Assembly: GCA_003280575.1 (NCBI GenBank) | Contig: QCEN01000005.1 | Span: 27,564-91,563, forward strand | Length of the DNA stretch: 64,000 nt | Direction: 5' to 3' | Source: Prochlorococcus sp. AG-355-P07 | GTDB taxonomy: Bacteria; Cyanobacteriota; Cyanobacteriia; PCC-6307; Cyanobiaceae | Shown here: one piece after another, positions 1-8,438 of the stretch | Position numbering within the stretch: the first letter of the stretch is position 1 | How the letters are laid out: each line of letters starts with the position of its first letter | The notes under the pieces: generated by a model | What the model was told of the DNA's origin: nothing | Database searches by the model: none | The model's input: only the letters and a program-made list of their open reading frames with translations | Program-made: the position numbers and the translations under genes

Positions 1-190
1 TATGTCATTATTAGTTTCTTAGTAGGTAGATGAAATTATTATTCAAATTCATTTTGAAGCATAAAAAATCAATATATATCTAAGATTTATTCGTATGAAA
101 GAAAAAAGTTCCAAAGAATATTTTTAGAAATATAGAATAAAACCACCCAAAGGATCCACATTTGTTGTTTCTTTAGATTAAACTCATTTC

Positions 191-370
191 ATGACTGAAT
201 TGTATTCTTCTTCATCTGTAATTCCATTTGCTGCTGTTGTTTGGTGTCTTTATCCAATAGCTGTTCTTGTAATCATCGAGTTACTACTTGGAGGTGGTTT
301 CGATGATGACAATAACGATGATCAAGACGGAGGAATGTTAATACCTGCTTATTCTAGATCTAAAATTTAA
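191..370 (+). CDS. small acidic membrane protein, unknown function
   Basis: ATG start and TAA stop give 59 residues. Residues about 10-34 form one hydrophobic segment, followed by a glycine turn and a strongly acidic stretch (FDDDNNDDQD) and a short basic tail. The pattern suggests a single-span membrane protein. No family is recognised. It is followed 37 bases later by another single-span microprotein on the same strand, so the two may be cotranscribed. Confidence 0.6.
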   Translation: MTELYSSSSVIPFAAVVWCLYPIAVLVIIELLLGGGFDDDNNDDQDGGMLIPAYSRSKI

Positions 371-407
371 ATTTATTTTAAAATCAAGATCTTAAAAAAG
401 TTAGTTC

Positions 408-548
408 ATGGCAAATAATTTTGATTTAACCCTTTTTTCTTTAATCACGCTTACCATTTTTATCCTTATTTCACTCTCCTGGTTAATTTTGAGAACCCTA
501 AAAGAAGGCAGAAAAGCTTTAGGAGAAATAAATAAGGATAGATCATAA
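408..548 (+). CDS. single-span membrane microprotein
   Basis: ATG to TAA, 46 residues. Residues about 8-29 are hydrophobic (SLITLTIFILISLSWLIL) and the tail is charged and basic. It follows the acidic microprotein at 191-370 on the same strand. Membrane insertion is inferred from hydrophobicity; no function can be given. Confidence 0.55.
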   Translation: MANNFDLTLFSLITLTIFILISLSWLILRTLKEGRKALGEINKDRS

Positions 549-588
549 ATAGCAATCATAAAAAATTTTAAAAAAAAGAAAATTTTTA

Positions 589-693
589 ATGAGATTTATT
601 AAATTCTTAGATTTACAAGCTTTATTAACAAAAAATAAAAACCTAATAAAAACTTTTCTTTTGAAATATTCGAAATATCATAAAAAACTTTAA
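589..693 (+). CDS. possible basic microprotein
   Basis: ATG to TAA, 34 residues, Lys-rich with alternating hydrophobic residues, perhaps one amphipathic helix. There is no homologue in the window and no strong ribosome binding site, so it may be a chance frame in AT-rich DNA. Confidence 0.25.
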   Translation: MRFIKFLDLQALLTKNKNLIKTFLLKYSKYHKKL

Positions 694-792
694 TAAATAT
701 TAGAATTTAAAAAAAATTGTACAATTTTAGATTTATAATTAGCACTTTTGAACTAAAAGTCTTATTTTTTATAATTACTTTCTTAAACAAAC

Positions 793-894
793 ATGCATCT
801 AAATTCTTTACTTTATATTTGTTCTATATTTTTTTTCATTTACATAATGGCTCTATTTTGGAGAGACTTACCTAATCAAAAAAAAAATAAATAA
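793..894 (+). CDS. single-span membrane microprotein
   Basis: ATG to TAA, 33 residues: a hydrophobic helix (about residues 5-22, rich in I and F), then WRDLP and a Lys/Asn tail. The architecture resembles the many single-span microproteins of picocyanobacteria. Function unknown. Confidence 0.4.
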   Translation: MHLNSLLYICSIFFFIYIMALFWRDLPNQKKNK

Positions 895-982
895 TAAATA
901 ATAAATAATAAATATTAATTTTGTTGCCTATCAAAATAAATTTAGTTATTAATTTAATACTGACTTAAATTTTCCCATATAA

Positions 983-1150
983 ATGCTAAAAGAATCTTCA
1001 AATAAAAAAAAAGAAAACACCTTCTCAGAAACAACAAATATCACTAAAGAAAAAATAATTTGTAAAGACGGATTCTGCTCTCTACCACATCAAAAAGAGA
1101 TCACAAAAAAAGATAAAAATGATATGAATTTTTTTGATCCTATCTTGTAA
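983..1150 (+). CDS. soluble microprotein with CKDGFCSLP motif
   Basis: ATG to TAA, 55 residues, hydrophilic and Lys-rich. A CKDGFCSLP segment near residues 28-36 places two cysteines five residues apart, which could form a disulfide or bind metal. No family recognised. Confidence 0.55.
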   Translation: MLKESSNKKKENTFSETTNITKEKIICKDGFCSLPHQKEITKKDKNDMNFFDPIL

Positions 1151-1213
1151 ATAAAGTATATTTTCTTGAATTAAAGATTAAATAGATAATGTTTAATCAA
1201 ATTATTTGAATTT

Positions 1214-1552
1214 ATGTTTAAAGCCTTTTTAAATGCATATCAAGAGTATTGGATTAAAGCGACTGACTTCAAGGGATTTACATCACAAGCTGACTGGTGG
1301 TTTGTTCAATTAGCGAATCTGATAATTTCTTTCTTTACTTTTCCAATATTTTTTAAAACATTTGGTTTTAACGTATACGGAATTATTTGCATAATTCCTC
1401 AAATAGCTATTGATATAAGAAGAATCAAAGATTTTGGAAAGGATTGGAAATGGATTTTTATAAACTTAATACCAATTTTTGGATTGATCTTGTGGTTTTT
1501 CTGGTTAGGTTTTGGTAAGACAGGTCAAGGGAAAAAAAAATTTAAAAATTAA
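1214..1552 (+). CDS. DUF805 family membrane protein
   Basis: 112 residues with hydrophobic segments at about 35-50, 50-65 and 85-102. The segment IPQIAIDIRRIKDFGKDWKW matches the DUF805 signature in which RR, a short polar stretch and a Trp precede the last membrane helix. The N-terminal part with QADWWF matches the usual GR..R.EFW region. DUF805 proteins are small inner-membrane proteins without an established activity. The length is normal for the family. ATG start. Confidence 0.75.
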   Translation: MFKAFLNAYQEYWIKATDFKGFTSQADWWFVQLANLIISFFTFPIFFKTFGFNVYGIICIIPQIAIDIRRIKDFGKDWKWIFINLIPIFGLILWFFWLGFGKTGQGKKKFKN

Positions 1553-1563
1553 GTGTTTGTATA

Positions 1564-1890
1564 TTAGCTTTTTATTTTTTTCTTTTTTTTAAAATCTACA
1601 TATCTTATATTTTTTCTTAAAGATATTTCCTTTTTAAGAATTCTAAACACATGCAACTCGCATTCTGTTAATTTCAGAAACTGATCAAGAGTATCTTTAT
1701 CTTCTTCATCAAAATTCTCGAAAACTTCTGAAATAGCAATTCTATTATTAGAAATAAAATCCTCTGCAACGTCTTCTGGTTTTTTACCCCAGTCGAAATC
1801 CTGAAAAGCCTCATAAGAATTTAGTTCTCTTGTTAGCCATTTAAACCATGGTTCACACCTATGATTTTTTTCATTTCTGATTTTCTTCAT
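1564..1890 (-). CDS. conserved hypothetical protein
   Basis: 108 residues, soluble, acidic in the middle (EDVAEDF, FDEEDKDTLDQF) with a basic C-terminus (FKKKKKIKS). No domain recognised. It is convergent with the DUF805 gene, with 11 bases between the stop codons. Confidence 0.6.
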   Translation of the reverse strand: MKKIRNEKNHRCEPWFKWLTRELNSYEAFQDFDWGKKPEDVAEDFISNNRIAISEVFENFDEEDKDTLDQFLKLTECELHVFRILKKEISLRKNIRYVDFKKKKKIKS

Positions 1891-2112
1891 GAAAAAAAAT
1901 TTTTTACTTATTTAATCATTATTAGTTATTAATTTTTTGACAGCTGTAAAATTACTCATATTTGATTTTTAATAAATTAATTAAGATAAACCTCAAAGTT
2001 TAGATTTTTACCAAAAATTTAATTATTAACTATAAAATTCTTTCAAGAATAAGTATTTATTACGCATTTTTTAATGTAAGAGATAGCTAGACTTGTATTT
2101 TAGTAAAGAAAA

Positions 2113-2331
2113 TTGTCAATTCCATTTTATGACTTTCCCTCATCTCCAATTTTAATTATTGGTGCTCTCGGTATTGCAGTTGCAATAGTAGTTTTTTTTG
2201 TAGCATATCAAAAATATTTCAATTCACCTTTTAACAAGGAGCTTGCAGAAAAGAAAAAAGACCTAATTAAGGAACAAAAAGAATTAAATCAAAGATTAGA
2301 AAAAATAGAACAAGATTTAAAAAATTTATAA
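2113..2331 (+). CDS. membrane-anchored coiled-coil microprotein
   Basis: 72 residues from a TTG codon; no in-frame ATG exists near the start. Residues about 13-31 form one membrane helix. Residues 40-72 have a heptad-like pattern (AEKKKDLIKEQKELNQRLEKIEQDL) typical of a short coiled coil. The layout suggests an anchored scaffold or oligomer. Function unknown. Confidence 0.55.
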   Translation: MSIPFYDFPSSPILIIGALGIAVAIVVFFVAYQKYFNSPFNKELAEKKKDLIKEQKELNQRLEKIEQDLKNL

Positions 2332-2416
2332 AAAATTACTTTTTTTATAAATGACATAATGATCTCGAATTCAAGACCTTAATTTTTTAAACAAGAATTA
2401 TGGTCTATAAGAAGTT

Positions 2417-2572
2417 ATGGATAAAGATCATCTTATTGAGTTAATTTCTAATAGCCTCATTTATGAGGTTAAAAATTCTGAATCAACTAAGAATCTAAGC
2501 GATTTTAAGAATTACCTAGAAAGATTAAATCTAGAACAATTGAGAACTATGTCTAAAGAATTTATTCTTTAG
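2417..2572 (+). CDS. EFI-tailed microprotein (paralog of 34966)
   Basis: ATG to TAG, 51 residues, soluble and probably helical. The spaced pattern LI..I..S.I ... YL..LN..QL.....EFI recurs at the same length in the interrupted gene at 34966-35118, so the two are paralogs. This intact copy supports the reading frame of the broken one. Function unknown. Confidence 0.6.
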   Translation: MDKDHLIELISNSLIYEVKNSESTKNLSDFKNYLERLNLEQLRTMSKEFIL

Positions 2573-2655
2573 TATGGTGATTAAACATTTGTTTTTATTT
2601 AGTTAATAATCAATACTTTTTATAATTGTATTTTTTACAAAAATATTGAAGAAAT

Positions 2656-3774
2656 ATGCCCAAAGTAAAAAGAAGTGATTTTTTAATCCAGCCATTTCTA
2701 AAAAGAAATAATTTTAGAGCTTTATATCAAATTATTTCTACTATCTTCCCAATAATTTCTATTTGGTTAATTGTTTACCAAATAACAAATCAACCTTTTT
2801 CATTATTGATAAAAGGCTTTTTATTGATTCCTATTATTTGCTTTCTAACTCTATTCTCTTCGAGGACATTTTCATTAATGCATGATTGCGGTCATAATTC
2901 TCTTTTTTCAACAAGAAAATTAAACCGCTTTTTTGGATTTTTACTTGGTTTAGTAAATGGTATTCCTCAGAAATCATGGTCAATAGATCATGCATTCCAT
3001 CATAGAAATAATGGAAACTGGGAAATTTATAAAGGTCCTATAGATGTTTTAAATCTTGAGGACTATAATTCTCTCACAAAAAGAGAAAAAACTCTTTATA
3101 AAATAAGTCGCAATTGGTTAATGCTTTTCCCTGGAGGCTTTTATTATTTAGTTTTAAAACCTAGGTTAGGACTCATAATAATCATCGTTAACTTTATTAA
3201 AGATATATTAAAAGAGACTTTTATCAAAATAAAAAACAGAGAAATTTCTAAACTTTTAGCTATAAATTCAAGAGTTAAACCACCTTTTTCAGATTATGGA
3301 GATAATTTTAGTGAACTATTTGAATTAGTAATAAATAACATAATAGTAATTACAGGGTGGATTTTTATGTGCAAATGGTTAGGGGTTGTTTTTTTCTTAT
3401 CATTTTATTCTTTGGTATTAACTCTATCAGCTTCAATTTTAATATGTGTTTTTTTTGTACAGCATAACTATGAAAATGCATATGCTAAAAAGACGAAAAA
3501 TTGGGATATTGTTGACGGGGCGATTTTAGGTAGTAGCAATTTAGTTATACCTAATTGGCTAAATTGGTTTTTAGCAGACATATCCTTCCACAGCATTCAT
3601 CATCTCTCCGAGAGAATACCAAATTACAACTTAAGAGCTTGTCATAAAGCAAACATTCATTTGCTTTATCACTCAAAGTATTTGAAATTAAGCGATTTTT
3701 CAAACTGCTTTAAATATATTATATGGGATAATAAAAATGAAAAATTAATCCCAATAAGTTATTACCTAATTTAA
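2656..3774 (+). CDS. membrane fatty acid desaturase-like protein
   Basis: 372 residues with the three histidine boxes of the membrane-bound diiron desaturase superfamily: HDCGH at 76-80, HAFHH at 112-116 and HSIHH at 312-316. Hydrophobic segments lie around 25-65 and 225-268. Proteins of this type insert double bonds, or hydroxyl or keto groups, into acyl lipids or carotenoids at the membrane, using ferredoxin in cyanobacteria. Which substrate is used cannot be told from sequence. It differs from the second desaturase at 5482 and is probably not its recent duplicate. ATG start; its last 9 bases overlap the stop of the minus-strand gene at 3766. Confidence 0.8.
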   Translation: MPKVKRSDFLIQPFLKRNNFRALYQIISTIFPIISIWLIVYQITNQPFSLLIKGFLLIPIICFLTLFSSRTFSLMHDCGHNSLFSTRKLNRFFGFLLGLVNGIPQKSWSIDHAFHHRNNGNWEIYKGPIDVLNLEDYNSLTKREKTLYKISRNWLMLFPGGFYYLVLKPRLGLIIIIVNFIKDILKETFIKIKNREISKLLAINSRVKPPFSDYGDNFSELFELVINNIIVITGWIFMCKWLGVVFFLSFYSLVLTLSASILICVFFVQHNYENAYAKKTKNWDIVDGAILGSSNLVIPNWLNWFLADISFHSIHHLSERIPNYNLRACHKANIHLLYHSKYLKLSDFSNCFKYIIWDNKNEKLIPISYYLI

Positions 3775-3918
3775 TCTTCTTCTCAATTTTCTTTTCAGAG
3801 GAGTACAGCTATATGCATGAGTACCAATAGATGGAGGCAAGTCATTCTTTAAAGGATGTACGATAGCGTTAGCCATACTCTCAAACATTTTAGAAAGCCA
3901 ATTAATTAATGATTTCAT
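3766..3918 (-). CDS. conserved small hypothetical protein
   Basis: ATG to TAG, 50 residues: an amphipathic N-terminus (SLINWLSKMFESMANAIV), a central NDLPPSIGTHAYS turn and a very basic end (KRKLRRRLN). Codon content is richer in G+C than the surroundings, which suggests selection on the protein. It overlaps the 3' end of the convergent desaturase gene by 9 bases. Function unknown. Confidence 0.6.
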   Translation of the reverse strand: MKSLINWLSKMFESMANAIVHPLKNDLPPSIGTHAYSCTPLKRKLRRRLN

Positions 3919-4206
3919 TTGAAAATCTAAAAGTGGACTTTTTTTATCATCTAACTAAATTGCTGAAAAGTAAATCAGTCTTTATGCTGATTTTTTCAAA
4001 GATTTCTTTATAAAAAACATTATAAATAATAAAAATTATTGCTTCCTTTATCTTGTGAAACAAGTATATCAGTAACTTTTTAAAGGTAAACTAAGTGCAA
4101 TATAAATTTAGTAAATAATACTTATTTTTTCAAATTCACTTAATAAATCAAATTATTGAACATAATTTCGTGCTATATCTCTATTCCAAATAAATCTACT
4201 AATATT

Positions 4207-4365
4207 ATGAATGACTCATTTGTTTCTACGAACCAGAATACAGAAATAGATTCTATTAGTTCATATTTTGATTGTATTACTGAATGCAGTATTGTTGATG
4301 GTCATCAAGAATGTATTACTCGTTGTTTAGAAATTCATTTAAAGGGTGGAGAGCAAAATGAATAA
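4207..4365 (+). CDS. twin CX3C microprotein
   Basis: ATG at 4207 gives 52 residues; an upstream in-frame TTG at 4156 is less likely. The C-terminal half has CITEC and CITRC separated by eight residues, a twin CX3C arrangement that could form a disulfide-locked helical hairpin or bind a metal. The last 8 bases overlap the next gene, a sign of translational coupling. No family recognised. Confidence 0.6.
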   Translation: MNDSFVSTNQNTEIDSISSYFDCITECSIVDGHQECITRCLEIHLKGGEQNE

Positions 4366-4510
4366 AAAAAACTACCCGCAGAGAAAAACTACTTTAAAAT
4401 GGAACTCAAATGGAGAGCTTTCTGAAATTGATATGTTAAGAATTTTAGAGAAGATTTCATCTAATGATCTTAATCAGTGTGAATTGACATGCAATTCTGA
4501 TCAAGTTTAG
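4358..4510 (+). CDS. microprotein coupled to the twin CX3C gene
   Basis: ATG to TAG, 50 residues, overlapping the previous gene by 8 bases in another frame. The start sits after AAAGGGTGGAGAG, a usable ribosome binding site. The N-terminus is basic, the middle (ELSEIDMLRILEKISSNDL) looks helical, and two cysteines lie near the end (QCELTC). The two genes probably act together. Function unknown. Confidence 0.55.
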   Translation: MNKKNYPQRKTTLKWNSNGELSEIDMLRILEKISSNDLNQCELTCNSDQV

Positions 4511-4606
4511 AAATTATTAATATGAGAACTTAATTAATTAATAAATTTATATTTTTACAAACAAATTAATCACAAATATCTTTACAACATTATTTCTTCA
4601 AAGCCC

Positions 4607-4729
4607 ATGAAAAAAATGAGGTCAATTAATATTTCAAAATCTTTTTGAAAAAATTTATTCATTCCGCTGATTAAAAAGCAGCCAAAGCAATTTTCCTTTA
4701 CATTAATACCTATATATACGAGTTTTTAA
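4607..4729 (+). pseudogene. small reading frame interrupted by TGA
   Basis: From ATG 4607 the frame reads 13 codons, meets TGA at 4646-4648, then stays open for 26 codons to TAA. The second half (residues after the TGA: KNLFIPLIKKQPKQFS and onward) looks protein-like. A single TGG-to-TGA change would restore about 40 residues. It may equally be chance in AT-rich DNA. Confidence 0.25.
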
Positions 4730-4773
4730 TTAATATTGATACTGTTTTAAAGTACTTTGCAGAAATTTACAAA

Positions 4774-4914
4774 TTAATTTTTAGAAGAAATATCTTTTTT
4801 TTGGAATGTTTTGTTAATTTCCTTTTTCGTTATTTCAATTGGTTTTATCATTCCTGAATCGCCGTGAGTTGGACAATAATATGTCATTAGCATCCATTTT
4901 TTTTCTTCATCCAT
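4774..4914 (-). CDS. small hypothetical protein with CPTHGD motif
   Basis: ATG to TAA, 46 residues. The N-terminal half contains WMLMTYYCPTHGDSG and the C-terminal half is Lys-rich and hydrophilic. One Cys and one His in CPTHG could bind a metal but no full zinc ribbon is present. Function unknown. Confidence 0.5.
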   Translation of the reverse strand: MDEEKKWMLMTYYCPTHGDSGMIKPIEITKKEINKTFQKKDISSKN

Positions 4915-5111
4915 GAAGTTCTACTCCCATTTAATGATTATTACTGAATAATTAAACAGGACGGATTTTGGAAAATGAATATTTTTAATCTTTTTTTCTC
5001 TTTTTCTTAATAATTTATAGATGTTTTGAAGCAATCATCACTAAATAGATATAAATACGCATGACTTTTAAAAAAAATCCTGCTATTTATTAATAAATTC
5101 AAAATTATTTC

Positions 5112-5243
5112 ATGTCTTTAGAATCTATATTAATGGTAGTTGCTCCAATCTGTCTTTTTACAGTTGGAGTGATAGTTTTACCTATTTTGGTAAAGCCTCG
5201 TAAACAATCAGGTCTCTCAAAAAGGTACATTCGTGGTCTTTAA
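5112..5243 (+). CDS. single-span membrane microprotein
   Basis: ATG to TAA, 43 residues. Residues 5-27 form one hydrophobic helix (ILMVVAPICLFTVGVIVLPI) followed by a basic tail (KPRKQSGLSKRYIRGL), consistent with an N-out, C-in anchor. Function unknown. Confidence 0.55.
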   Translation: MSLESILMVVAPICLFTVGVIVLPILVKPRKQSGLSKRYIRGL

Positions 5244-5280
5244 ATAAGTTTTAAATAGAGGCAGTGCAAAAAATAACTAT

Positions 5281-5430
5281 ATGAATAAATTAAAAAATTT
5301 CGATGAAATTATAGAATCAAAATTTTTCGACCTAAATTGATCTGTTCTAGGGTGAAATGTAGCTTTTGGAAATCCTATTGACAAAGAAAAATGACACAAT
5401 CTTTTAATAAGAAGATGCTGTGATGGATAA
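5281..5430 (+). pseudogene. microgene with three in-frame TGA codons
   Basis: From ATG 5281 the frame meets TGA at 5338, 5353 and 5392 before a TAA at 5428-5430. All three internal stops are TGA, and Trp would fit at each place (FDLN-SVLG-NVAFGNPIDKEK-HNLLIRR, where each dash is a TGA). Other genes here use TGA as a normal stop, so decay by TGG-to-TGA changes is more likely than recoding. It lies just upstream of the desaturase at 5482. Confidence 0.35.
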
Positions 5431-5481
5431 TAGATACCATAAATTGATTTTTATTTAACAAAATTCTTACTTAACAAAAAT

Positions 5482-6663
5482 TTGAGAAATATAAAATTTT
5501 CGGGCCTTAAAGGCAAAGCGCTTGTAATAAGGGAAGATGATATTCCAAGCATAAAAGAATTTAAGGATGTTATCCCAAAACATTATTTTAAGTGCAATAC
5601 GAAAACTTCTTTAAGATATCTTTTACAATCAGCTTTAATTCAATTTTTAGTAGTTGCAACAGGTTTATCTATTCCGTTTACTCCAAAAATGATTCCAATT
5701 TGGATCATATACTCATTAATATCAGGTACCACTGCAATGGGATTCTGGGTAATTGCCCATGAATGTGGACATGGAGCATTTTCAAAAAACAAAACTTTGG
5801 AAACCATAACTGGATATTTACTACATTCATTACTCTTGGTTCCTTATTTCTCTTGGCAACGTTCTCATGCTGTTCATCATAGATTTACAAATAATGTAAC
5901 CAATGGTGAAACTCACGTTCCTTTAGTCATTGATGGAAATGAATTTACAGAAAAGGGTGGAGGAGACAAAGAATTACATTTTTCAAATTCTATAGGTAAA
6001 AAAAATTACGGAATACTTCAACTTATTTTACATTTAATATTTGGCTGGCCTGCTTATTTACTTACTGGTAGTACTGGAGGTGTTAAATATGGAACTTCTA
6101 ATCATTTTTGGCCAATAAAACCATTTTCCAAAGCATTATGGCCATCAATATGGGCTAAGAAAGTTTGGATATCAGATATTGGTGTAGTTTTAACGTTATT
6201 GGGTATTTTTTACTTTGTTTTAAAGTATGGATTATTCGCTGTCATTGCAATGTATATTGGTCCTTTGTTGGTGGTAAATAGTTGGTTAGTAGTTTATACA
6301 TGGCTTCATCACACAGATTCAGATGTACCACATCTCTCAAACAAGGGATTTTCATTTATGAAAGGAGCCTTTCTATCTATTGACAGACCTTACGGGAAAA
6401 TCCTTAACTTTTTGCACCATAATATTGGTTCAAGCCATGTGGTACATCATGTCTGTCCAACCATTCCTCATTATCAAGCTAAAAAAGCGACCGTTTTAAT
6501 AAAAAAAGCCTTTAAAAAGGTTTATCTTTTTAATCCTGACCCAATACCCAAAGCTCTTTGGAATATTGCTTGTAACTGCGTTGCTGTTAAGTCAGAGATG
6601 AAGGAAGGGAAAGGAAGATATATTTGGCAAGCTTCTTACAATAAAAGAGCATTAAAAACATAA
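5482..6663 (+). CDS. acyl-lipid desaturase, delta-12 (DesA) type
   Basis: 393 residues from a TTG codon; no upstream ATG is in frame and the N-terminus already reads well. Histidine boxes are HECGH (93-97), HAVHH (129-133) and HVVHH (319-323), the set seen in cyanobacterial and plastid omega-type desaturases. Two hydrophobic pairs lie at about 45-90 and 232-275. Enzymes of this family add a double bond to an acyl chain already esterified in membrane lipid, raising fluidity in the cold. The exact position (delta-12 or omega-3) cannot be settled by eye. Confidence 0.8.
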   Translation: MRNIKFSGLKGKALVIREDDIPSIKEFKDVIPKHYFKCNTKTSLRYLLQSALIQFLVVATGLSIPFTPKMIPIWIIYSLISGTTAMGFWVIAHECGHGAFSKNKTLETITGYLLHSLLLVPYFSWQRSHAVHHRFTNNVTNGETHVPLVIDGNEFTEKGGGDKELHFSNSIGKKNYGILQLILHLIFGWPAYLLTGSTGGVKYGTSNHFWPIKPFSKALWPSIWAKKVWISDIGVVLTLLGIFYFVLKYGLFAVIAMYIGPLLVVNSWLVVYTWLHHTDSDVPHLSNKGFSFMKGAFLSIDRPYGKILNFLHHNIGSSHVVHHVCPTIPHYQAKKATVLIKKAFKKVYLFNPDPIPKALWNIACNCVAVKSEMKEGKGRYIWQASYNKRALKT

Positions 6664-6776
6664 TAAATAAAAATCCTTTCATCACATTAATTTACGCAAA
6701 TCTGAAAAGAATATAAAAGAATCAGTATTATCCTAGTTTTCATCCTAAGAATTACTTTAGTTAATAAATTCTATTT

Positions 6777-6938
6777 ATGAGTGGAGACAATTTGCATGGT
6801 AAACAGCCTATTAAATTTTATTCAGAGGAAATGACTTTAACAAAAGTAGAATTATTAGAGAGACAACTTAGTCTGGGAGAAAAAGTTTCTAACTTAGATG
6901 AAAAGCATAAAGAGTGGAGTAGAAAACTTTCAAGTTGA
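6777..6938 (+). CDS. small helical protein starting MSGD
   Basis: ATG to TGA, 53 residues, hydrophilic. The C-terminal half (KVELLERQLSLGEKVSNLDEKHKEW) shows heptad-like leucines, a likely short coiled coil. The MSGD start is shared with 19681 and 39437 but the rest differs. Function unknown. Confidence 0.55.
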   Translation: MSGDNLHGKQPIKFYSEEMTLTKVELLERQLSLGEKVSNLDEKHKEWSRKLSS

Positions 6939-6983
6939 TAAGTTATTAAAATACTTCAAAGTATAGTTATAGATCTTTTAAAT

Positions 6984-7607
6984 TTAATTAAAAACCTTCC
7001 TATAAATTATTGAAAAATTATTTGCCGGCATACCAATAACATCTTCTTGAAAAAAGCCATTTTTTTTACCTTCTTCGCTAACTTCCTTAAGATTTCTAAT
7101 CCCCCAAAGATCATTCTGCATTTTTAATGAATTATCAAATAAATAGTTACTTTTACTTGTATGCTTATTACCAATTCTAAATGGTCCATACAGTATCAAA
7201 AATTGTCCTTTTTTTAATAATTTTGCCGACTCTCTAAAGAGCGCAACTGTACAATTCCATTCTGCTACATGAATCATATTAATAGAAACTATACCTTGCA
7301 AAGAATTTACTAACTTCAGTGGAATTTCCCAAGGAATTTTTTGTACATCTAGTATAAGAGGTTGGGGCATTTTCTTATTTAAATTTTCATACTCAATCCA
7401 AGAACTTATACTTTTTCTATGGACTAATTCTGGATCACTTGTTTGCCACATCACTTCTGGAAAACGTTTTTGAAAAACTACTCCGTGCTCTCCACTACCA
7501 CTTCCAATTTCCAATATTGAACCATTTCTCTTTATAATTTTGGATAGTACATCTCCAATACAGGCTCTGTTTCTCTTGGTAGCCGGAAAAAAAAGTCTAT
7601 TTTCCAA
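6984..7607 (-). CDS. DUF938 SAM-dependent methyltransferase-like protein
   Basis: 207 residues. The glycine-rich SAM loop is EIGSGSGEHGVVF near residues 33-45, preceded by the RN motif (TKRNRACIG) typical of DUF938. Further elements are SDPE after strand 2 and NMIHVAEW near 110, where a substrate-binding segment is expected, then LYGPF near 143. The fold predicts a soluble class I methyltransferase; the substrate is unknown. Full length for the family, ATG start. Confidence 0.8.
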   Translation of the reverse strand: MENRLFFPATKRNRACIGDVLSKIIKRNGSILEIGSGSGEHGVVFQKRFPEVMWQTSDPELVHRKSISSWIEYENLNKKMPQPLILDVQKIPWEIPLKLVNSLQGIVSINMIHVAEWNCTVALFRESAKLLKKGQFLILYGPFRIGNKHTSKSNYLFDNSLKMQNDLWGIRNLKEVSEEGKKNGFFQEDVIGMPANNFSIIYRKVFN

Positions 7608-7657
7608 AATGAAAATAATAAGGAAACATAGTAAAAATTATTATTTTAATATTCTCT

Positions 7658-7801
7658 TTATTTCACTTTTCTCAATTTAGGAGTATTAAAAAACATTATC
7701 TTCAGGCTAGAGAACAGTATCGCAAATGTTAGAGCTGGCAAAATATAAAGTATTAAATCAGAATTAACCAGTGAAGGGATTCTTGCGAAAATTAAATGCA
7801 T
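7658..7801 (-). CDS. small membrane protein
   Basis: 47 residues from ATG 7801. Residues about 14-36 form one hydrophobic helix (LILYILPALTFAILFSSL), with a basic tail (TPKLRKVK). The frame is open further upstream, and a TTG start would add residues of similar character. Function unknown. Confidence 0.5.
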   Translation of the reverse strand: MHLIFARIPSLVNSDLILYILPALTFAILFSSLKIMFFNTPKLRKVK

Positions 7802-8171
7802 GTAATAAGAAGCAAATGACAATGGTTTCTTTTCATCTAATTTATTAATAGCAAATATTTGAATCCTAAAACTATATTTTTTTTAAACTAAGAATTTTAA
7901 ATTAAAAGAGTCAGCCTGTATCCCTACTAGCTGACTCTTAAAATAATTTTAATTTAATTTAATTTCAATTGAGGATTAAATCCTATAAAGAAAAAACCCT
8001 AAAATCATATCGCCTTTACCAAATTTAGAAATTCATATAGTCAAAAAGCATACTTAGATACATAAGTGTCGCATAATTGTCATTATTGAAAGTTAATTGG
8101 CAAATTTGAGAACTTTTCTTTACATTAATAAATGAATATGTTATATTTGTTTACAAATTACTTAAAAAAAA
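7802..8171. other. intergenic stretch before the hli pair
   Basis: AT-rich DNA with one clear hairpin (7906-7939) and no reading frame worth calling. The promoter of the hli pair must lie in its right part, but no convincing -35/-10 set stands out. Confidence 0.4.
7906..7939. terminator. perfect 10-bp hairpin
   Basis: AAGAGTCAGC at 7906-7915 pairs without mismatch with GCTGACTCTT at 7930-7939 across a 14-base loop. No clear T run follows on either strand, so it is terminator-like or another structured element. Confidence 0.4.
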
Positions 8172-8279
8172 ATGACTCCAGAAGCAGAACGTTTTAATGG
8201 TTGGGCAGCAATGCTAGGTTTTGTTGCAGCAGTTGGTGCATATGTAACAACAGGCCAAATTATTCCAGGTTGGTTCTAA
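8172..8279 (+). CDS. hli: high-light-inducible protein (Hli)
   Basis: ATG to TAA, 35 residues. The core AERFNGWAAMLGFVAAVGAY-TTGQIIPG carries the ExxNGxxAMxGF chlorophyll-binding motif of Hli/Scp proteins. These one-helix relatives of plant LHC bind chlorophyll and carotenoid in thylakoids and protect photosystems in excess light. This is a minimal form, almost only the helix. The stop TAA shares its last A with the ATG of the next hli gene (TAATG), so the pair is probably translationally coupled. Confidence 0.88.
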   Translation: MTPEAERFNGWAAMLGFVAAVGAYVTTGQIIPGWF

Positions 8280-8416
8280 TGAATAATGAATCCAAGGTTA
8301 TAGAAAAAGAAAAAATCGTGGCTGAAAAGCTAAATGGTAGATTTGCAATGTTAGGCTTTGTTGCACTACTCGGAGCTTATTTGACCACAGGTCAAATTAT
8401 TCCCGGTTTCATTTAA
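8279..8416 (+). CDS. hli: high-light-inducible protein (Hli)
   Basis: 45 residues from ATG 8279, overlapping the previous stop by one base. After a charged N-terminus (NNESKVIEKEKIV), the motif AEKLNGRFAMLGFVALLGAY-TTGQIIPG matches Hli proteins. A longer in-frame reading from 8201 would only read through the upstream hli gene in another frame, so the ATG is preferred. A strong terminator follows at 8439. Role as for other Hli proteins: photoprotection in thylakoids. Confidence 0.9.
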   Translation: MNNESKVIEKEKIVAEKLNGRFAMLGFVALLGAYLTTGQIIPGFI

Positions 8417-8438
8417 TCAAATAACTAAAATTTTTTTT

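Noticed and set aside
87..161. Minus-strand 24-codon hydrophobic frame
   Set aside because: No ribosome binding site or homologue; expected by chance in AT-rich DNA.
8201..8416. 71-residue reading through both hli genes
   Set aside because: Its first half is another frame of the upstream hli gene; the ATG at 8279 with TAATG overlap fits the Hli family length.
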